Made by a program: the position numbers and the translations under genes. A DNA stretch of 24,616 bases, taken from JBPCIX01 sp051005875. Lineage in GTDB: Bacteria; Actinomycetota; CADDZG01; JAHWKV01. The DNA is taken from NCBI GenBank assembly GCA_051005875.1, contig JBPCIX010000069.1:1-24616 (forward strand). Direction: 5' to 3'. Shown here in pieces: positions 1 to 7,303 of this stretch. Position 1 is the stretch's first letter, and every line of letters begins with the position of its first letter. A model generated the notes under the pieces. The model searched no databases. It was given only the letters and a program-made list of their open reading frames with translations, and was not told where the DNA came from.

Positions 1-30
1 GTAAAGAGCCCCCTTGCGGGGGCTCTTTAC
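1..30 (-). terminator. Terminator-like perfect palindrome downstream of rnpB
   Basis: Two perfectly complementary 13-base arms (GTAAAGAGCCCCC and its complement) flank a 4-base loop. It begins right where the RNase P RNA 3' end finishes, so it is best read as the rnpB terminator on the minus strand. The arm ends in CTCTTTAC and any further T-run lies outside the window. The palindrome is symmetrical, so it could also serve a gene arriving from the left. Confidence 0.7.
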
Positions 31-460
<430 letters not shown>

Positions 461-465
461 TTTTT

Positions 466-495
466 ATTTTACTCTGTCGGAATCTTGTCGGTCAG
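466..495 (-). promoter_or_regulatory. Putative rnpB promoter inside the upstream gene's 3' end
   Basis: On the minus strand TAAAAT (471-466) is a 5/6 match to a -10 box and sits 6-7 bases before the inferred rnpB 5' end. An 18-base spacer separates it from CTGACC (495-490), a 4/6 match to TTGACA. The elements overlap the last codons of the membrane-protein gene that stops at 469. This is motif matching only. Confidence 0.5.
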
Positions 496-1005
496 GGCGC
501 CAGTCTTTACGAAGGCCTTGAACCGCTCCTTTTGGTTCAGACCGTAGGCGTATCCCACATACAAGAGCATTGTCAGCCCGGCAATCTCTTGTATCAGCCT
601 GATCGGGTTCCTGACCAGATTTCTTAATACCTCTAGCCAGTAATTGTCGGCGGGAACTGCCGGAAACTTCGTGCCGAACAAGGGCCAGAAAAGCGTTATT
701 GGCTCACCCCACATTCCGTCGAGGGCCAGATGGATCAAGCAGGCGATGGGCAGAACGAACCAACGGCGAGCAACGCCACCCCTGAGGGTAAATTGAATTG
801 CGAGAACCAGCACTAGAGCGAATAACAATGTGTGGCCGAACAATCGTGAACTTTGAAACTCGTCTTCGAAGAAAATGCGGCCGATGGGCTTGTCGATGAG
901 ATCGGGCATAATCGCACCCAGCATCACAACGCGGTAGTCAATCGAGCGCCGCCCTAGCGTCACGAACACCACCACCACGGTCCCACCCAGATGCCAAAAG
1001 AGCAT
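469..1005 (-). CDS. YdjM/DUF457-like membrane-bound metal-dependent hydrolase family protein
   Basis: A 178-residue integral membrane protein. The start is a hydrophobic stretch (MLFWHLGG then VVVVFV). It is followed by GAIMPDLIDKP, then FGHTLLFALVLVLAIQF, a further hydrophobic segment containing CLIHLALDGMW, and a last hydrophobic helix near residues 140-155. The combination of a P-D-L/I motif, GHT/S in a helix and H-x3-D (HLALD) is typical of the YdjM/DUF457 'inner-membrane metal-dependent hydrolase' family, whose substrate is unknown. It begins 8 bases after the RNase H stop and so is probably the last protein gene of that operon. The ribosome binding site is weak, which fits translational coupling. 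Assignment is at family level only. Confidence 0.65.
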   Translation of the reverse strand: MLFWHLGGTVVVVFVTLGRRSIDYRVVMLGAIMPDLIDKPIGRIFFEDEFQSSRLFGHTLLFALVLVLAIQFTLRGGVARRWFVLPIACLIHLALDGMWGEPITLFWPLFGTKFPAVPADNYWLEVLRNLVRNPIRLIQEIAGLTMLLYVGYAYGLNQKERFKAFVKTGALTDKIPTE

Positions 1006-1013
1006 TTAGTCGA

Positions 1014-1469
1014 CTAGAAAAGTCCGGGCTGGGCCACCGCCGGACGGGGGAAGTCTGGGTTCTCTTCAAGCCACCGGTCTATGCCCTCGTTCGCCAGCAG
1101 ATCGGCCTCGGTATTGTGCTCACGGGGAATGGCCCGGAAGGTCACCTTGTCGAATTTTTTCGCTAGATCCCTCGCGGTTGCGTGAAGAGGCCTTAGCCCT
1201 GGGTGCTTCACTTTGAAAATGCCCTTCATCTGCTGCACAACTAGCACCGAATCCATGAACACATCAAGCTCCGTGGCGCCGTTGGCCAGCGCCAGGCGCA
1301 GCCCCTCGATCAGACCTTCATACTCAGCCACATTGTTGGTAGCCCAGCCGATCCCGCGGCCTTCCTCCGCGATGATCTGACCTTCGCCGTCATCTAAGAC
1401 AACGCCGATTCCGGCCGGTCCCGGATTGCCCCGGGCGCCGCCATCAGTATGAATACGCAGTTTAGGCAA
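1014..1469 (-). CDS. Ribonuclease HI family protein
   Basis: A 151-residue RNase H that cleaves the RNA strand of RNA:DNA hybrids in the cytoplasm. The four catalytic acidic residues are in recognisable contexts: HTDGGARGNPG (Asp9), NNVAEYEG (Glu50), FMDSVLVVQQM (Asp73) and EHNTEADLLAN (Asp near 122). It is a single-domain enzyme of the bacterial/archaeal-type subgroup also found as the N-terminal domain of mycobacterial Rv2228c. The start is TTG at 1469 and the gene overlaps the last 8 bases of the upstream zinc-ribbon gene, so translation is coupled. The same gene pair is adjacent in mycobacteria (Rv2229c-Rv2228c), which supports both calls. Confidence 0.9.
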   Translation of the reverse strand: MPKLRIHTDGGARGNPGPAGIGVVLDDGEGQIIAEEGRGIGWATNNVAEYEGLIEGLRLALANGATELDVFMDSVLVVQQMKGIFKVKHPGLRPLHATARDLAKKFDKVTFRAIPREHNTEADLLANEGIDRWLEENPDFPRPAVAQPGLF

Positions 1470-2184
1470 TGATTAGAATTCGTCCGCATTCAACGCATTT
1501 GGCCATCGAGTCGGACCGTTTTAGTTGGGCGACCTCTTGCGCCGGCAGCTTCATGTGGCACCCCTGGCAAGTCCCCGACTCCAAAAGCGCGATTCCCACT
1601 CCCCCCTTTGTGGCTCTTAGATCGTTATAAGTCGAAAGCAACTCACCGTCGAATTTTCCAAGCCAGGCCCCGCGCTCGGATGTGGCGGTAGCCAACTCAC
1701 CTTCAATTTCCCGCAAGGCAGCGTCTCTTTTGGCCACGGCCTCTGCGATCGTCGCGTTCAAAGCTTGCTCATCGGTCTTTAGGGCTTGGAGCCTTGCATC
1801 AACCGCCTCGCGCTCCTCCATGACCTCAAGGTCGCTGTCTTCGATGACGGATCGGCGGCGTTTCAAAGATTCGATTTCGGCCTGGAGGGCGGAAAGCTCA
1901 CGCGGGCTTGCTACCTTGCCTTCGAAAAGCCTGGCCTCTTCAGCTGCGATCTTGAGGCTCAAGCTCTCGACCTCGCCATCTAGCTTTCGCTGGCGCAGAG
2001 CGCAATCGTCAGCCAAGGCCTGCTGGTCTCCAAGGGCCGACTGCAGCGAATCCATCCTGGCCCCCAGTGAATCCACCTCGGCTTGTTCGGGAAGATTCCG
2101 GCGGCGGTATTCCAGACGGTCGATGATGGAGTCGATCTTCTGAAGCTCTAGGAGTTCGAGAAGAGTCTCGTGCGACGGTTGCAA
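1462..2184 (-). CDS. Coiled-coil protein with C4 zinc ribbon (DUF164 family)
   Basis: A 240-residue protein. Roughly residues 10-190 are a long charged coiled-coil hairpin. The C-terminus is a zinc ribbon with two CxxC pairs (CQGCHMKL and later CVECGRILI). This matches the C4-type zinc-ribbon/DUF164 family (Rv2229c in M. tuberculosis). Family members are proposed nucleic-acid binding or cell-division-associated proteins, but the function is not settled. It lies between purN (11-base gap) and the RNase H gene (8-base overlap). Start TTG at 2184 is used and no convincing Shine-Dalgarno sequence is visible, so the start is uncertain. Confidence 0.8.
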   Translation of the reverse strand: MQPSHETLLELLELQKIDSIIDRLEYRRRNLPEQAEVDSLGARMDSLQSALGDQQALADDCALRQRKLDGEVESLSLKIAAEEARLFEGKVASPRELSALQAEIESLKRRRSVIEDSDLEVMEEREAVDARLQALKTDEQALNATIAEAVAKRDAALREIEGELATATSERGAWLGKFDGELLSTYNDLRATKGGVGIALLESGTCQGCHMKLPAQEVAQLKRSDSMAKCVECGRILIIA

Positions 2185-2195
2185 GGCGGTTCAGC

Positions 2196-2783
2196 TTAAC
2201 CTGCCGGCAGGGTGAGTTCGCCGGAGGCGATTTTTGCCAGAGTCGCGACGTACAGTTCATGCTCTTCAGCAAGGACCCTTTCGGCCAAAGATTCGGGCGT
2301 GTCGTCGGAACGAACGTCCACCTCTGCAAAGGCGATTACAGGCCCGTGATCGTACTGCTCATCGACCACGTGAATCGAGGCCCCCGTGGTCGCGGCCCCC
2401 GAATCAATGACTGCTTGGTGCACCGCCAGGCCGTACATGCCGGGGCCGCCGAACCGTGGAAGCGGGGCGGGGTGAATATTTAGAACCCGGCCCCGAAAAC
2501 GCTCCAGTGTTCGCGGCCCGAGCTTTTTCATGTACCCGGCGAGCAGGACGAACTCAACGTCCGAGTCCTGCAATGCCCGGCAAATTGCGTTATCCAGCTG
2601 CCCGGGAGCGGGGTGGGTCTTGGAACTTAAATGCAAAGCTGCGATCCCACTGCGGGAGGCTTTTTCGAGAGCACCGGAACCCAGGTTATTGCTGATGACA
2701 ACCCGAACCTCGGCTCGTAAGCGGCCCCCAGTGCAGGCATCGATAATCGCCTGAAGATTGCTGCCGCTTCCTGAAGCCAGCAC
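2196..2783 (-). CDS. purN: Phosphoribosylglycinamide formyltransferase (GAR transformylase)
   Basis: Transfers a formyl group from 10-formyl-tetrahydrofolate to glycinamide ribonucleotide, the third step of purine synthesis. The phosphate-binding loop LASGSGSNLQAI opens the protein. The catalytic Asn-His pair is at 102-104 (LNIHPAPLP) and the catalytic Asp at 145 (QYDHGPVI). At 195 residues it is close to the usual length. The first canonical start is GTG 2783, but this removes most of the family's first beta strand. The upstream in-frame codons read as a good PurN N-terminus (RPLRLG before VLASGSG), yet the frame holds no ATG, GTG or TTG before the aldolase stop at 2850. The true start is unresolved. 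Confidence 0.93.
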   Translation of the reverse strand: MLASGSGSNLQAIIDACTGGRLRAEVRVVISNNLGSGALEKASRSGIAALHLSSKTHPAPGQLDNAICRALQDSDVEFVLLAGYMKKLGPRTLERFRGRVLNIHPAPLPRFGGPGMYGLAVHQAVIDSGAATTGASIHVVDEQYDHGPVIAFAEVDVRSDDTPESLAERVLAEEHELYVATLAKIASGELTLPAG

Positions 2784-2849
2784 TCCGAGCCTGAGCGGAC
2801 GGCTTAAGTGCTCACCGCCAAACTTTGAATTTAGGCTAGTGCCCTTCGC

Positions 2850-3884
2850 TCAGGCCGAGGACTTCTCCATGTCCGGCGAATATTTGCCTGAACGAGCGGC
2901 CGAGTTGCAGCGGGCACGCAGCAAGTAGGCCTGCTGTGCGGCCTTAAGGTTCTGGGCCTGGCCCTTCCAGAGGTTGAGCGCCGGCGCCTGCAGGGCCCGC
3001 CCGTACGAAAAGCTAAGCTCCCAAGGGGCGTCACCGATTCGGTTCATTTCGTTTAGATGATCGGTGGCTAGCTCATCGCTTTGACCGCCGGACAAAAATG
3101 CGATTCCCGGCACCGTTGCCGGAACGGTTGTCCGAAGGCACTTCAATGTCATTTCGGCAACGGTCTTAACATCGGCCTGGGTGGCGTTGCCCGTTCCGGA
3201 GATAACCATGTTCGGCTTCAGCAAGATGCCTTCATTCATAACTCGCTGGTGGTAAAGCTGATCGAAGACCGTGTGAAGCGTTTCTTCGGTAACTTCATAG
3301 CAACGCTCGATGGAGTGGTCGCCGTCCATCAAAACTTCGGGCTCGACGATCGGAACGATCCCCGCTTCCTGACAAAGGGCAGCGTAGCGGGCCAAGGCAT
3401 GTGCGTTGGTTTCGATGGCGTAACGGCTGGGGGTGCCCGCGCCGATGGTTATCACTGCCCGCCACTTTGCAAACCTGGCGCCCATCGCCCGATACTCATT
3501 CAGTCTTTCGCGGAGCCCATCAAGACCCTCGGTGATCGTCTCGCCAGGAGCGCCGGCGAGGGGCTTGGCGCCTGTGTCGACCTTAATGCCGGGAATAATC
3601 CCCTGGCTCTCAAGAAGTTTCGGGAACGCAGTGCCGTCGCTGGAGTTTTGGCGGATGGTTTCGTCGTACAAGATGACCCCGCTGATGGCATCTGAGGCAC
3701 CCTCAGCCGTGAAGTACAACTCGCGGTAGTCGCGGCGGCTGTCGGCTGTCGATTCAATGTCGAGCTTCGCGAATCTTTTGCCGAGGGTGGGGGTGCTTTC
3801 ATCGGCGGCGAGTATGCCCTTGCCTTCGGCAACCAACTCTTTGGCAGTTGCGGCGAGCTCTCCTGCGTGCTCCAATGTCTCCAA
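2850..3884 (-). CDS. fba: Class I fructose-bisphosphate aldolase
   Basis: Reversible aldol cleavage of fructose-1,6-bisphosphate (and often sedoheptulose-1,7-bisphosphate) through a lysine Schiff base, without metal. The Schiff-base lysine is Lys223 in GILLKPNMVISG. Other active-site residues line up with animal and plant aldolases at a constant offset: Asp28 (LAADES), Lys101 (GIKVD), Lys140 (FAKWR) and Glu181 (VEPEVL). 344 residues is a normal length. The start is TTG 3884, chosen because AGGAGG lies 7 bases upstream. It is followed 66 bases later by purN. Class I aldolases of this eukaryote-like type are less common in bacteria than class II. In a RuBisCO-bearing genome it may serve both glycolysis and the Calvin cycle (inference). 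Confidence 0.95.
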   Translation of the reverse strand: METLEHAGELAATAKELVAEGKGILAADESTPTLGKRFAKLDIESTADSRRDYRELYFTAEGASDAISGVILYDETIRQNSSDGTAFPKLLESQGIIPGIKVDTGAKPLAGAPGETITEGLDGLRERLNEYRAMGARFAKWRAVITIGAGTPSRYAIETNAHALARYAALCQEAGIVPIVEPEVLMDGDHSIERCYEVTEETLHTVFDQLYHQRVMNEGILLKPNMVISGTGNATQADVKTVAEMTLKCLRTTVPATVPGIAFLSGGQSDELATDHLNEMNRIGDAPWELSFSYGRALQAPALNLWKGQAQNLKAAQQAYLLRARCNSAARSGKYSPDMEKSSA

Positions 3885-3935
3885 GTGGATCCTCCTAAAT
3901 TGGCTTATGACTGAGTCTTAAGAATGACTGACGGA

Positions 3936-3965
3936 ATTATATCTTTTGCTCTAGATTCAGGTCTT
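3936..3965 (-). promoter_or_regulatory. Putative promoter of the aldolase gene
   Basis: A perfect -10 box TATAAT (3941-3936, minus strand) lies about 50 bases upstream of the aldolase start. The -35 candidate AAGACC (3965-3960, 18-base spacer) is weak. The same context, AAGATATAATTC, occurs in front of the tetR gene. The 5' leader contains the direct repeat ATGACTGA at 3907-3914 and 3924-3931 (17-base period), of unknown role. Confidence 0.5.
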
Positions 3966-4616
3966 AGCACGAACCTTGACCTTGGCGGGCGCGGGGTTGG
4001 GAGCACTGGGGGACTTGCCGTTCAGGGTGGGTGAAGGATCCAAATTTCCCAGCCCGTTCCAGGCCAGATTAACCAGATGAGCGGCCACCTTGTCTCGGCT
4101 GGGCTTGCCTTCTTCCAGCCACCACTGGCCCACCAGCGCCACCATACCTACGAGGGCCTGCGAATAAAGTCCTGCAAGCTTGGGGTCATAGCCGAGGCGC
4201 TTGAACTCCCCCCGGAATATGTACTCCACTTGTGAGGCGATATCGCCGATAAGGCTGGCAAAGGTGCCCGTTGTGCTGGCCACCGGCGACTGCCGAATGA
4301 GTATCCTGAAACCAGGCTGTTCATCCTCGATGTAGGTGAGAAGGGCAATCGCCGCCTGCTCAAGCATGACCTTGGGGTGGGTTTGCTCCAATGAATCGGT
4401 GATCCGGGCAAGCAAACGCTTCATTTCACGGTCTACGACAACTGCGTAGAGACCTTCTTTGCCGCCAAAGTGTTCGTAAACAACGGGCTTAGAAACAGCC
4501 GCTCGTTTTGCAATTTCTTCGATGGATGTGGATTCGTAGCCGCGCTCTGCGAATAAAGCTCTGCCTACATCGAGCAGTTGCTCTCTGCGTTCCTGCCCGG
4601 TCATCCTCAAGAGCAT
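3957..4616 (-). CDS. TetR/AcrR family transcriptional regulator
   Basis: About 219 residues. The N-terminal TetR helix-turn-helix is clear: GRALFAERGYESTSIEEIA then AAVSKPVVYEHFGGKEGLY. The rest is a ligand-binding helical domain with little conservation, ending in a Pro/Ala/Lys-rich tail. The frame is open further upstream to 4712, but that would run into the desaturase gene. ATG 4616 (or ATG 4604) gives the normal distance of about 10 residues before the first HTH helix. It follows the fatty-acid desaturase in the same direction, 34 bases away, and a palindrome overlaps its putative -10 box, which suggests autoregulation. By context it may control the desaturase, as DesT does in Pseudomonas, but the ligand is unknown. 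Confidence 0.88.
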   Translation of the reverse strand: MLLRMTGQERREQLLDVGRALFAERGYESTSIEEIAKRAAVSKPVVYEHFGGKEGLYAVVVDREMKRLLARITDSLEQTHPKVMLEQAAIALLTYIEDEQPGFRILIRQSPVASTTGTFASLIGDIASQVEYIFRGEFKRLGYDPKLAGLYSQALVGMVALVGQWWLEEGKPSRDKVAAHLVNLAWNGLGNLDPSPTLNGKSPSAPNPAPAKVKVRAKT

Positions 4617-4635
4617 CGGCCTAGCAGGAAAGTTG

Positions 4636-4655
4636 AATTCACATGTTGAATTATA
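4636..4655 (-). promoter_or_regulatory. tetR promoter with overlapping 17-bp palindrome
   Basis: The palindrome AATTCA-N5-TGAATT occupies 4636-4652, and a perfect -10 box TATAAT (4655-4650, minus strand) overlaps it. The tetR start lies 20-34 bases downstream. Overlap of a palindrome with the -10 box of a TetR gene is the usual arrangement for autorepression. The -35 region is poor. The site also covers the desaturase stop codon. Confidence 0.5.
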
Positions 4656-5631
4656 TCTTCTTAGCCATAAGCTGCGTCTGGCTCGGCACCTTGACATTCC
4701 AGACCCACCCACGCCTTTCCATGAATCGAATCACAGCTGCGCTCGGGTCGAACTGCCATTTCTCAAGGCCATGCCGGGCCGATGTGGGGAAGGCGTGATG
4801 ATTGTTGTGCCAGGCCTCGCCAAACGAAACCACGCTTAGCAGCCAGTTGTTGGTGCTGTGGTCCTCGCTGCGAAAGGGGCGCTTGCCGTAAAAATGGCAT
4901 ATCGAATTGATGCTCCACGTCACGTGGTGAAGGAAGAAGATCCTTACGAGGCCACCCCAAATGAGCGCCGTCAGGGCGCCCGCCCAGCTTCTGGTGATCA
5001 CGAGACCCAGCAATGCCGGCACTACCAATGAAGCGGCCACCCAAAGGGGAAACAGCTTGTCGATCTTGCGCATGGCCGGCTCTTTCAAAAGGTCGGGAGC
5101 AAACCGCGATACCTTGGTGTTCTCTGTGTCGAAGAACCAGCCCATGTGCGAGTGCCACAGACCCGAAATGACGCCCTTCAGCCCTTGGGCCTCTTCAAGA
5201 TGGGGCGAGTGAGGGTCGCCGGGGGCGTCGGAAAAAGCATGGTGACGCCGGTGATCGGCAACCCAGCGAATGACCGGCCCCTGAAGCGCGAGCGAACCGG
5301 CGATGGCAAGAGCGCCTCGGACCCATTTATGGCCTTCAAAGCTGCGGTGGGTGAACATTCGATGAAAACCCACGGTGACTCCAAGTCCAGAAATGCAATA
5401 CAAAGCCAAAAAAATCATGACGTCGGCAAGCTTGATCCCGTGGCCCCACAAGAGCGGAACCGCAATCAACGTTCCGATAAATGGAATTACCGTCACGGCG
5501 AGGCTCACTCGCCTTTCAAGGCGCTGTACATTGGCTGCGGGTATGCGGGTCATGGGTAACGGCGCACCGGGCTCAGTGCTAGTTTGATCGTTGCTTGGAG
5601 TTCGGGGGGCAGCAGTGGCTAGTTGGCTCAA
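4651..5631 (-). CDS. Acyl-CoA / fatty-acid delta-9 desaturase
   Basis: A membrane di-iron desaturase that inserts a cis double bond into saturated acyl chains (stearoyl-CoA desaturase type). From the chosen start the three histidine boxes are HRMFTH (residues 90-95), HRRHH (127-131) and HNNHH (275-279). Hydrophobic segments lie before the first box and between the second and third. Start TTG 5631 (326 residues) is chosen because GAGG lies 8 bases upstream. The frame continues to 5706, but that TTG is part of the putative -35 box TTGACA. ATG 5553 is an alternative. It needs an electron donor that is not in this window. The tetR gene follows directly. Confidence 0.93.
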   Translation of the reverse strand: MSQLATAAPRTPSNDQTSTEPGAPLPMTRIPAANVQRLERRVSLAVTVIPFIGTLIAVPLLWGHGIKLADVMIFLALYCISGLGVTVGFHRMFTHRSFEGHKWVRGALAIAGSLALQGPVIRWVADHRRHHAFSDAPGDPHSPHLEEAQGLKGVISGLWHSHMGWFFDTENTKVSRFAPDLLKEPAMRKIDKLFPLWVAASLVVPALLGLVITRSWAGALTALIWGGLVRIFFLHHVTWSINSICHFYGKRPFRSEDHSTNNWLLSVVSFGEAWHNNHHAFPTSARHGLEKWQFDPSAAVIRFMERRGWVWNVKVPSQTQLMAKKI

Positions 5632-5677
5632 GATACTATCCTCAACTTTCTGTGTGAACCTATCCCTACGTAACCGT

Positions 5678-5706
5678 AACCTACGCCAGAGTAGGTTGTT
5701 TGTCAA
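5678..5706 (-). promoter_or_regulatory. Desaturase promoter with 20-bp palindromic operator
   Basis: On the minus strand a perfect -35 box TTGACA (5706-5701) is followed, after 17 bases, by the -10 candidate TAGGTT (5683-5678, 3/6). The palindrome AACCTAC-N6-GTAGGTT (5678-5697) fills the spacer and the -10 box. A repressor bound there would block RNA polymerase. The downstream TetR protein is the natural candidate. The sequence GTAACC is also repeated in tandem next to it (5671-5681). Confidence 0.6.
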
Positions 5707-5733
5707 CTAATTTGTTCCCAATCTTCCTCGGAA

Positions 5734-5750
5734 TAATCCGATTAGGATTA
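5734..5750. repeat. 17-bp inverted repeat in the divergent intergenic region
   Basis: TAATCC-N5-GGATTA lies 38 bases before the start of the plus-strand gene at 5788, in the 156-base region between it and the desaturase. It may be an operator for the plus-strand unit. No strong plus-strand -35/-10 pair was found, so its role is open. Confidence 0.4.
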
Positions 5751-5787
5751 ATCTCTGTTAAGTAGCTCCTAATCATGAGGATCAAAT

Positions 5788-6363
5788 ATGGGAATTGAAG
5801 AACCGTTTCAAGGTTTACCTGAAGGGGCCGACCCCGGAGTTGAAGCTCTTGAGCAAGCCAGCGAGGGCGCCCTTCAGATTGCCGAACAGTTTTTGTTGAC
5901 CGTGGCCGCCGGCGACGCTCGGGCAATGTGGGCTCTATTCAGCGAAACGTCGCAGGCTTACATAATTGGGCTGGGACACGAGCGCGGAATGGACTTCGAT
6001 CTGACCTCGAGGCTCAAGCAAGGAACCGCCACAGATGAGGAAGTAGATACGTTCTTGGGCGACCTGATGTACGGAATCCAACACGACCTTTCCGGCGTCG
6101 ATTTCTCCAGGCTTGCCTTCGAATCAAAAGCCGAGCCCGAGGCCCCCATGCAAGTTCGGGTTAACTACCTGGTGCGCCTGGGGCCCGAGATGGCGGGAAT
6201 GCAAACCGCTATCCCTGCCGGATCGATTCTTCTCTCCTTCCAATACGATCAATGGAAAGTCGAACGTTTGGTTCCCCGCCCCGGCCCCGAATCGGCGGTT
6301 GGCGGCCCGGGGAGCGCTTCATCCGGCGGGTCCGTTGCCCCTGCAAGTCCAAGCGACAACTAG
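5788..6363 (+). CDS. Conserved-looking hypothetical protein upstream of biotin ligase
   Basis: A 191-residue soluble protein with no signal peptide. Residues about 25-160 resemble an NTF2-like or DUF4878-type fold in pattern: a helix (ALQIAEQFLLTVAAGDARAMWALFS), then alternating strands ending with ILLSFQYDQWKVERLVP. This is a judgement from pattern, not a match. The C-terminal 35 residues are Gly/Ser/Pro-rich and probably disordered. ATG 5788 has GAGG 7 bases upstream. The stop is 10 bases before the ligase GTG, so the two genes are probably one transcript. Function unknown. Confidence 0.7.
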   Translation: MGIEEPFQGLPEGADPGVEALEQASEGALQIAEQFLLTVAAGDARAMWALFSETSQAYIIGLGHERGMDFDLTSRLKQGTATDEEVDTFLGDLMYGIQHDLSGVDFSRLAFESKAEPEAPMQVRVNYLVRLGPEMAGMQTAIPAGSILLSFQYDQWKVERLVPRPGPESAVGGPGSASSGGSVAPASPSDN

Positions 6364-6373
6364 TGAGCCATTA

Positions 6374-7177
6374 GTGGCTGACGAAGACAGGGCTGCCGAG
6401 ATCGAGGCAGCCCTAACCACAAAGCAGCTGGGCAAACCGGTCCGCTATTACCCGTTCGCGGTCACCACCGAATCGCTTGCAATTGCCTGGGCTCGAAAGG
6501 AAGAGGGGCCGGAGGGCGCCATGATTGTGGCGAACCTGGAACTCTCCCCTCGTCAGCGCAAGGGCCCGCCCTGGGTTCCTTTTCCGACGGGAGGCTTGTA
6601 CTTTTCGGTTGTACTTAGGCCCGGGTTGCCTCCCGACGGCGAAGGACTCCTGTGGCTGCTGGCCTCGATCGGGGCAGCCGAGGGCCTCGCAGAAATCACC
6701 GGCCTAGATGCGCAGGTCAAGTGGCCCGATGACATTTTTGTAAATGGTCGCAAAATCGGCGGTATAAAGATTGAGGCTCAACTGGGTCCTGGTGAAATAG
6801 TGAGCGCAGTCGTGACGGGCCGCTTCAACATAAACGTGGCCCCGGAAGCTTTCCCTCCGGCGATAAGCGCCCTCGCCACCAGCGTTCAAGCCGAGACGGG
6901 CAAGCCCGCCGACCCCGACAAGATCTTGAATTCGGTTCTCGCAGGCATCGAGCGCCGCTACGACGACGATGTTCCCGTAATGTTGAAGGCTTACAGCGCC
7001 AAGTGCGAAACAATAGGGCGGAAAGTCCGAGCCATGCTGATGCCCAAGGGCGAAGTGGCAGGCACGGCGCTCGGAATAGACCCCTTTGGGGCTCTTTTGG
7101 TCGATGTGGGCGGCAAACCGGTCCCCGTAATCATCGATACCCTCAGAAAGCTAGAACCCATCCAGTCTCAAATTTAG
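6374..7177 (+). CDS. birA: Biotin--[acetyl-CoA-carboxylase] ligase, no DNA-binding domain
   Basis: Activates biotin with ATP and attaches it to carboxylase biotin carriers. The core motif KWPDDIFVNGRKIGGIKIE matches the family's KWPNDI...KxxGILxE, and GGLYFSVVLRP and a C-terminal SH3-like domain (from about AKCETIGRKVR) are present. There is no N-terminal helix-turn-helix, so it is a monofunctional (class I) ligase. GTG 6374 gives 267 residues. The frame is open back to 6113 but overlaps the previous gene. The biotin/ATP loop is unusual: SPRQRKGPPW stands where the family has GRGRRGRxW, and the family GxGxN motif reads GRFNIN. The enzyme may be slower or have altered adenylate retention (inference). 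Confidence 0.87.
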   Translation: MADEDRAAEIEAALTTKQLGKPVRYYPFAVTTESLAIAWARKEEGPEGAMIVANLELSPRQRKGPPWVPFPTGGLYFSVVLRPGLPPDGEGLLWLLASIGAAEGLAEITGLDAQVKWPDDIFVNGRKIGGIKIEAQLGPGEIVSAVVTGRFNINVAPEAFPPAISALATSVQAETGKPADPDKILNSVLAGIERRYDDDVPVMLKAYSAKCETIGRKVRAMLMPKGEVAGTALGIDPFGALLVDVGGKPVPVIIDTLRKLEPIQSQI

Positions 7178-7210
7178 TGTGGTGTGCTTTGGGCTTGCTC
7201 ATAATTTCAT

Positions 7211-7274
7211 TTGGTTCATAATGTAGGTGTAGATGTAATTTACATATACCAGCGTGCCTGGACTTCAGGCACGC
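7211..7274 (+). promoter_or_regulatory. Promoter, operator-like palindrome and leader hairpin before the winged-helix gene
   Basis: TTGGTT (7211-7216) and TGTAAT (7234-7239) are separated by 17 bases and match 4/6 and 5/6 of the sigma-70 type consensus. The palindrome ATGTAA-T-TTACAT (7233-7245) covers the -10 box. Just downstream, GCGTGCCTG and CAGGCACGC (7252-7260 and 7266-7274) form a perfect 9-bp hairpin with a 5-base loop, not followed by a T-run. The arrangement suggests an autoregulated transcript with a structured leader. Confidence 0.55.
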
Positions 7275-7303
7275 GGTAGGTTCTCGGGAGGAACTCTTAA
7301 GCC

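Noticed and set aside
3081..3695. 204-codon open frame antisense to the aldolase
   Set aside because: It is fully inside the well-supported aldolase gene on the other strand. The product shows no domain; it is typical of GC-rich antisense frames.
7252..7274. Intrinsic terminator after the biotin ligase
   Set aside because: The hairpin lacks a T-run and lies downstream of a good promoter, so a leader hairpin is more likely.
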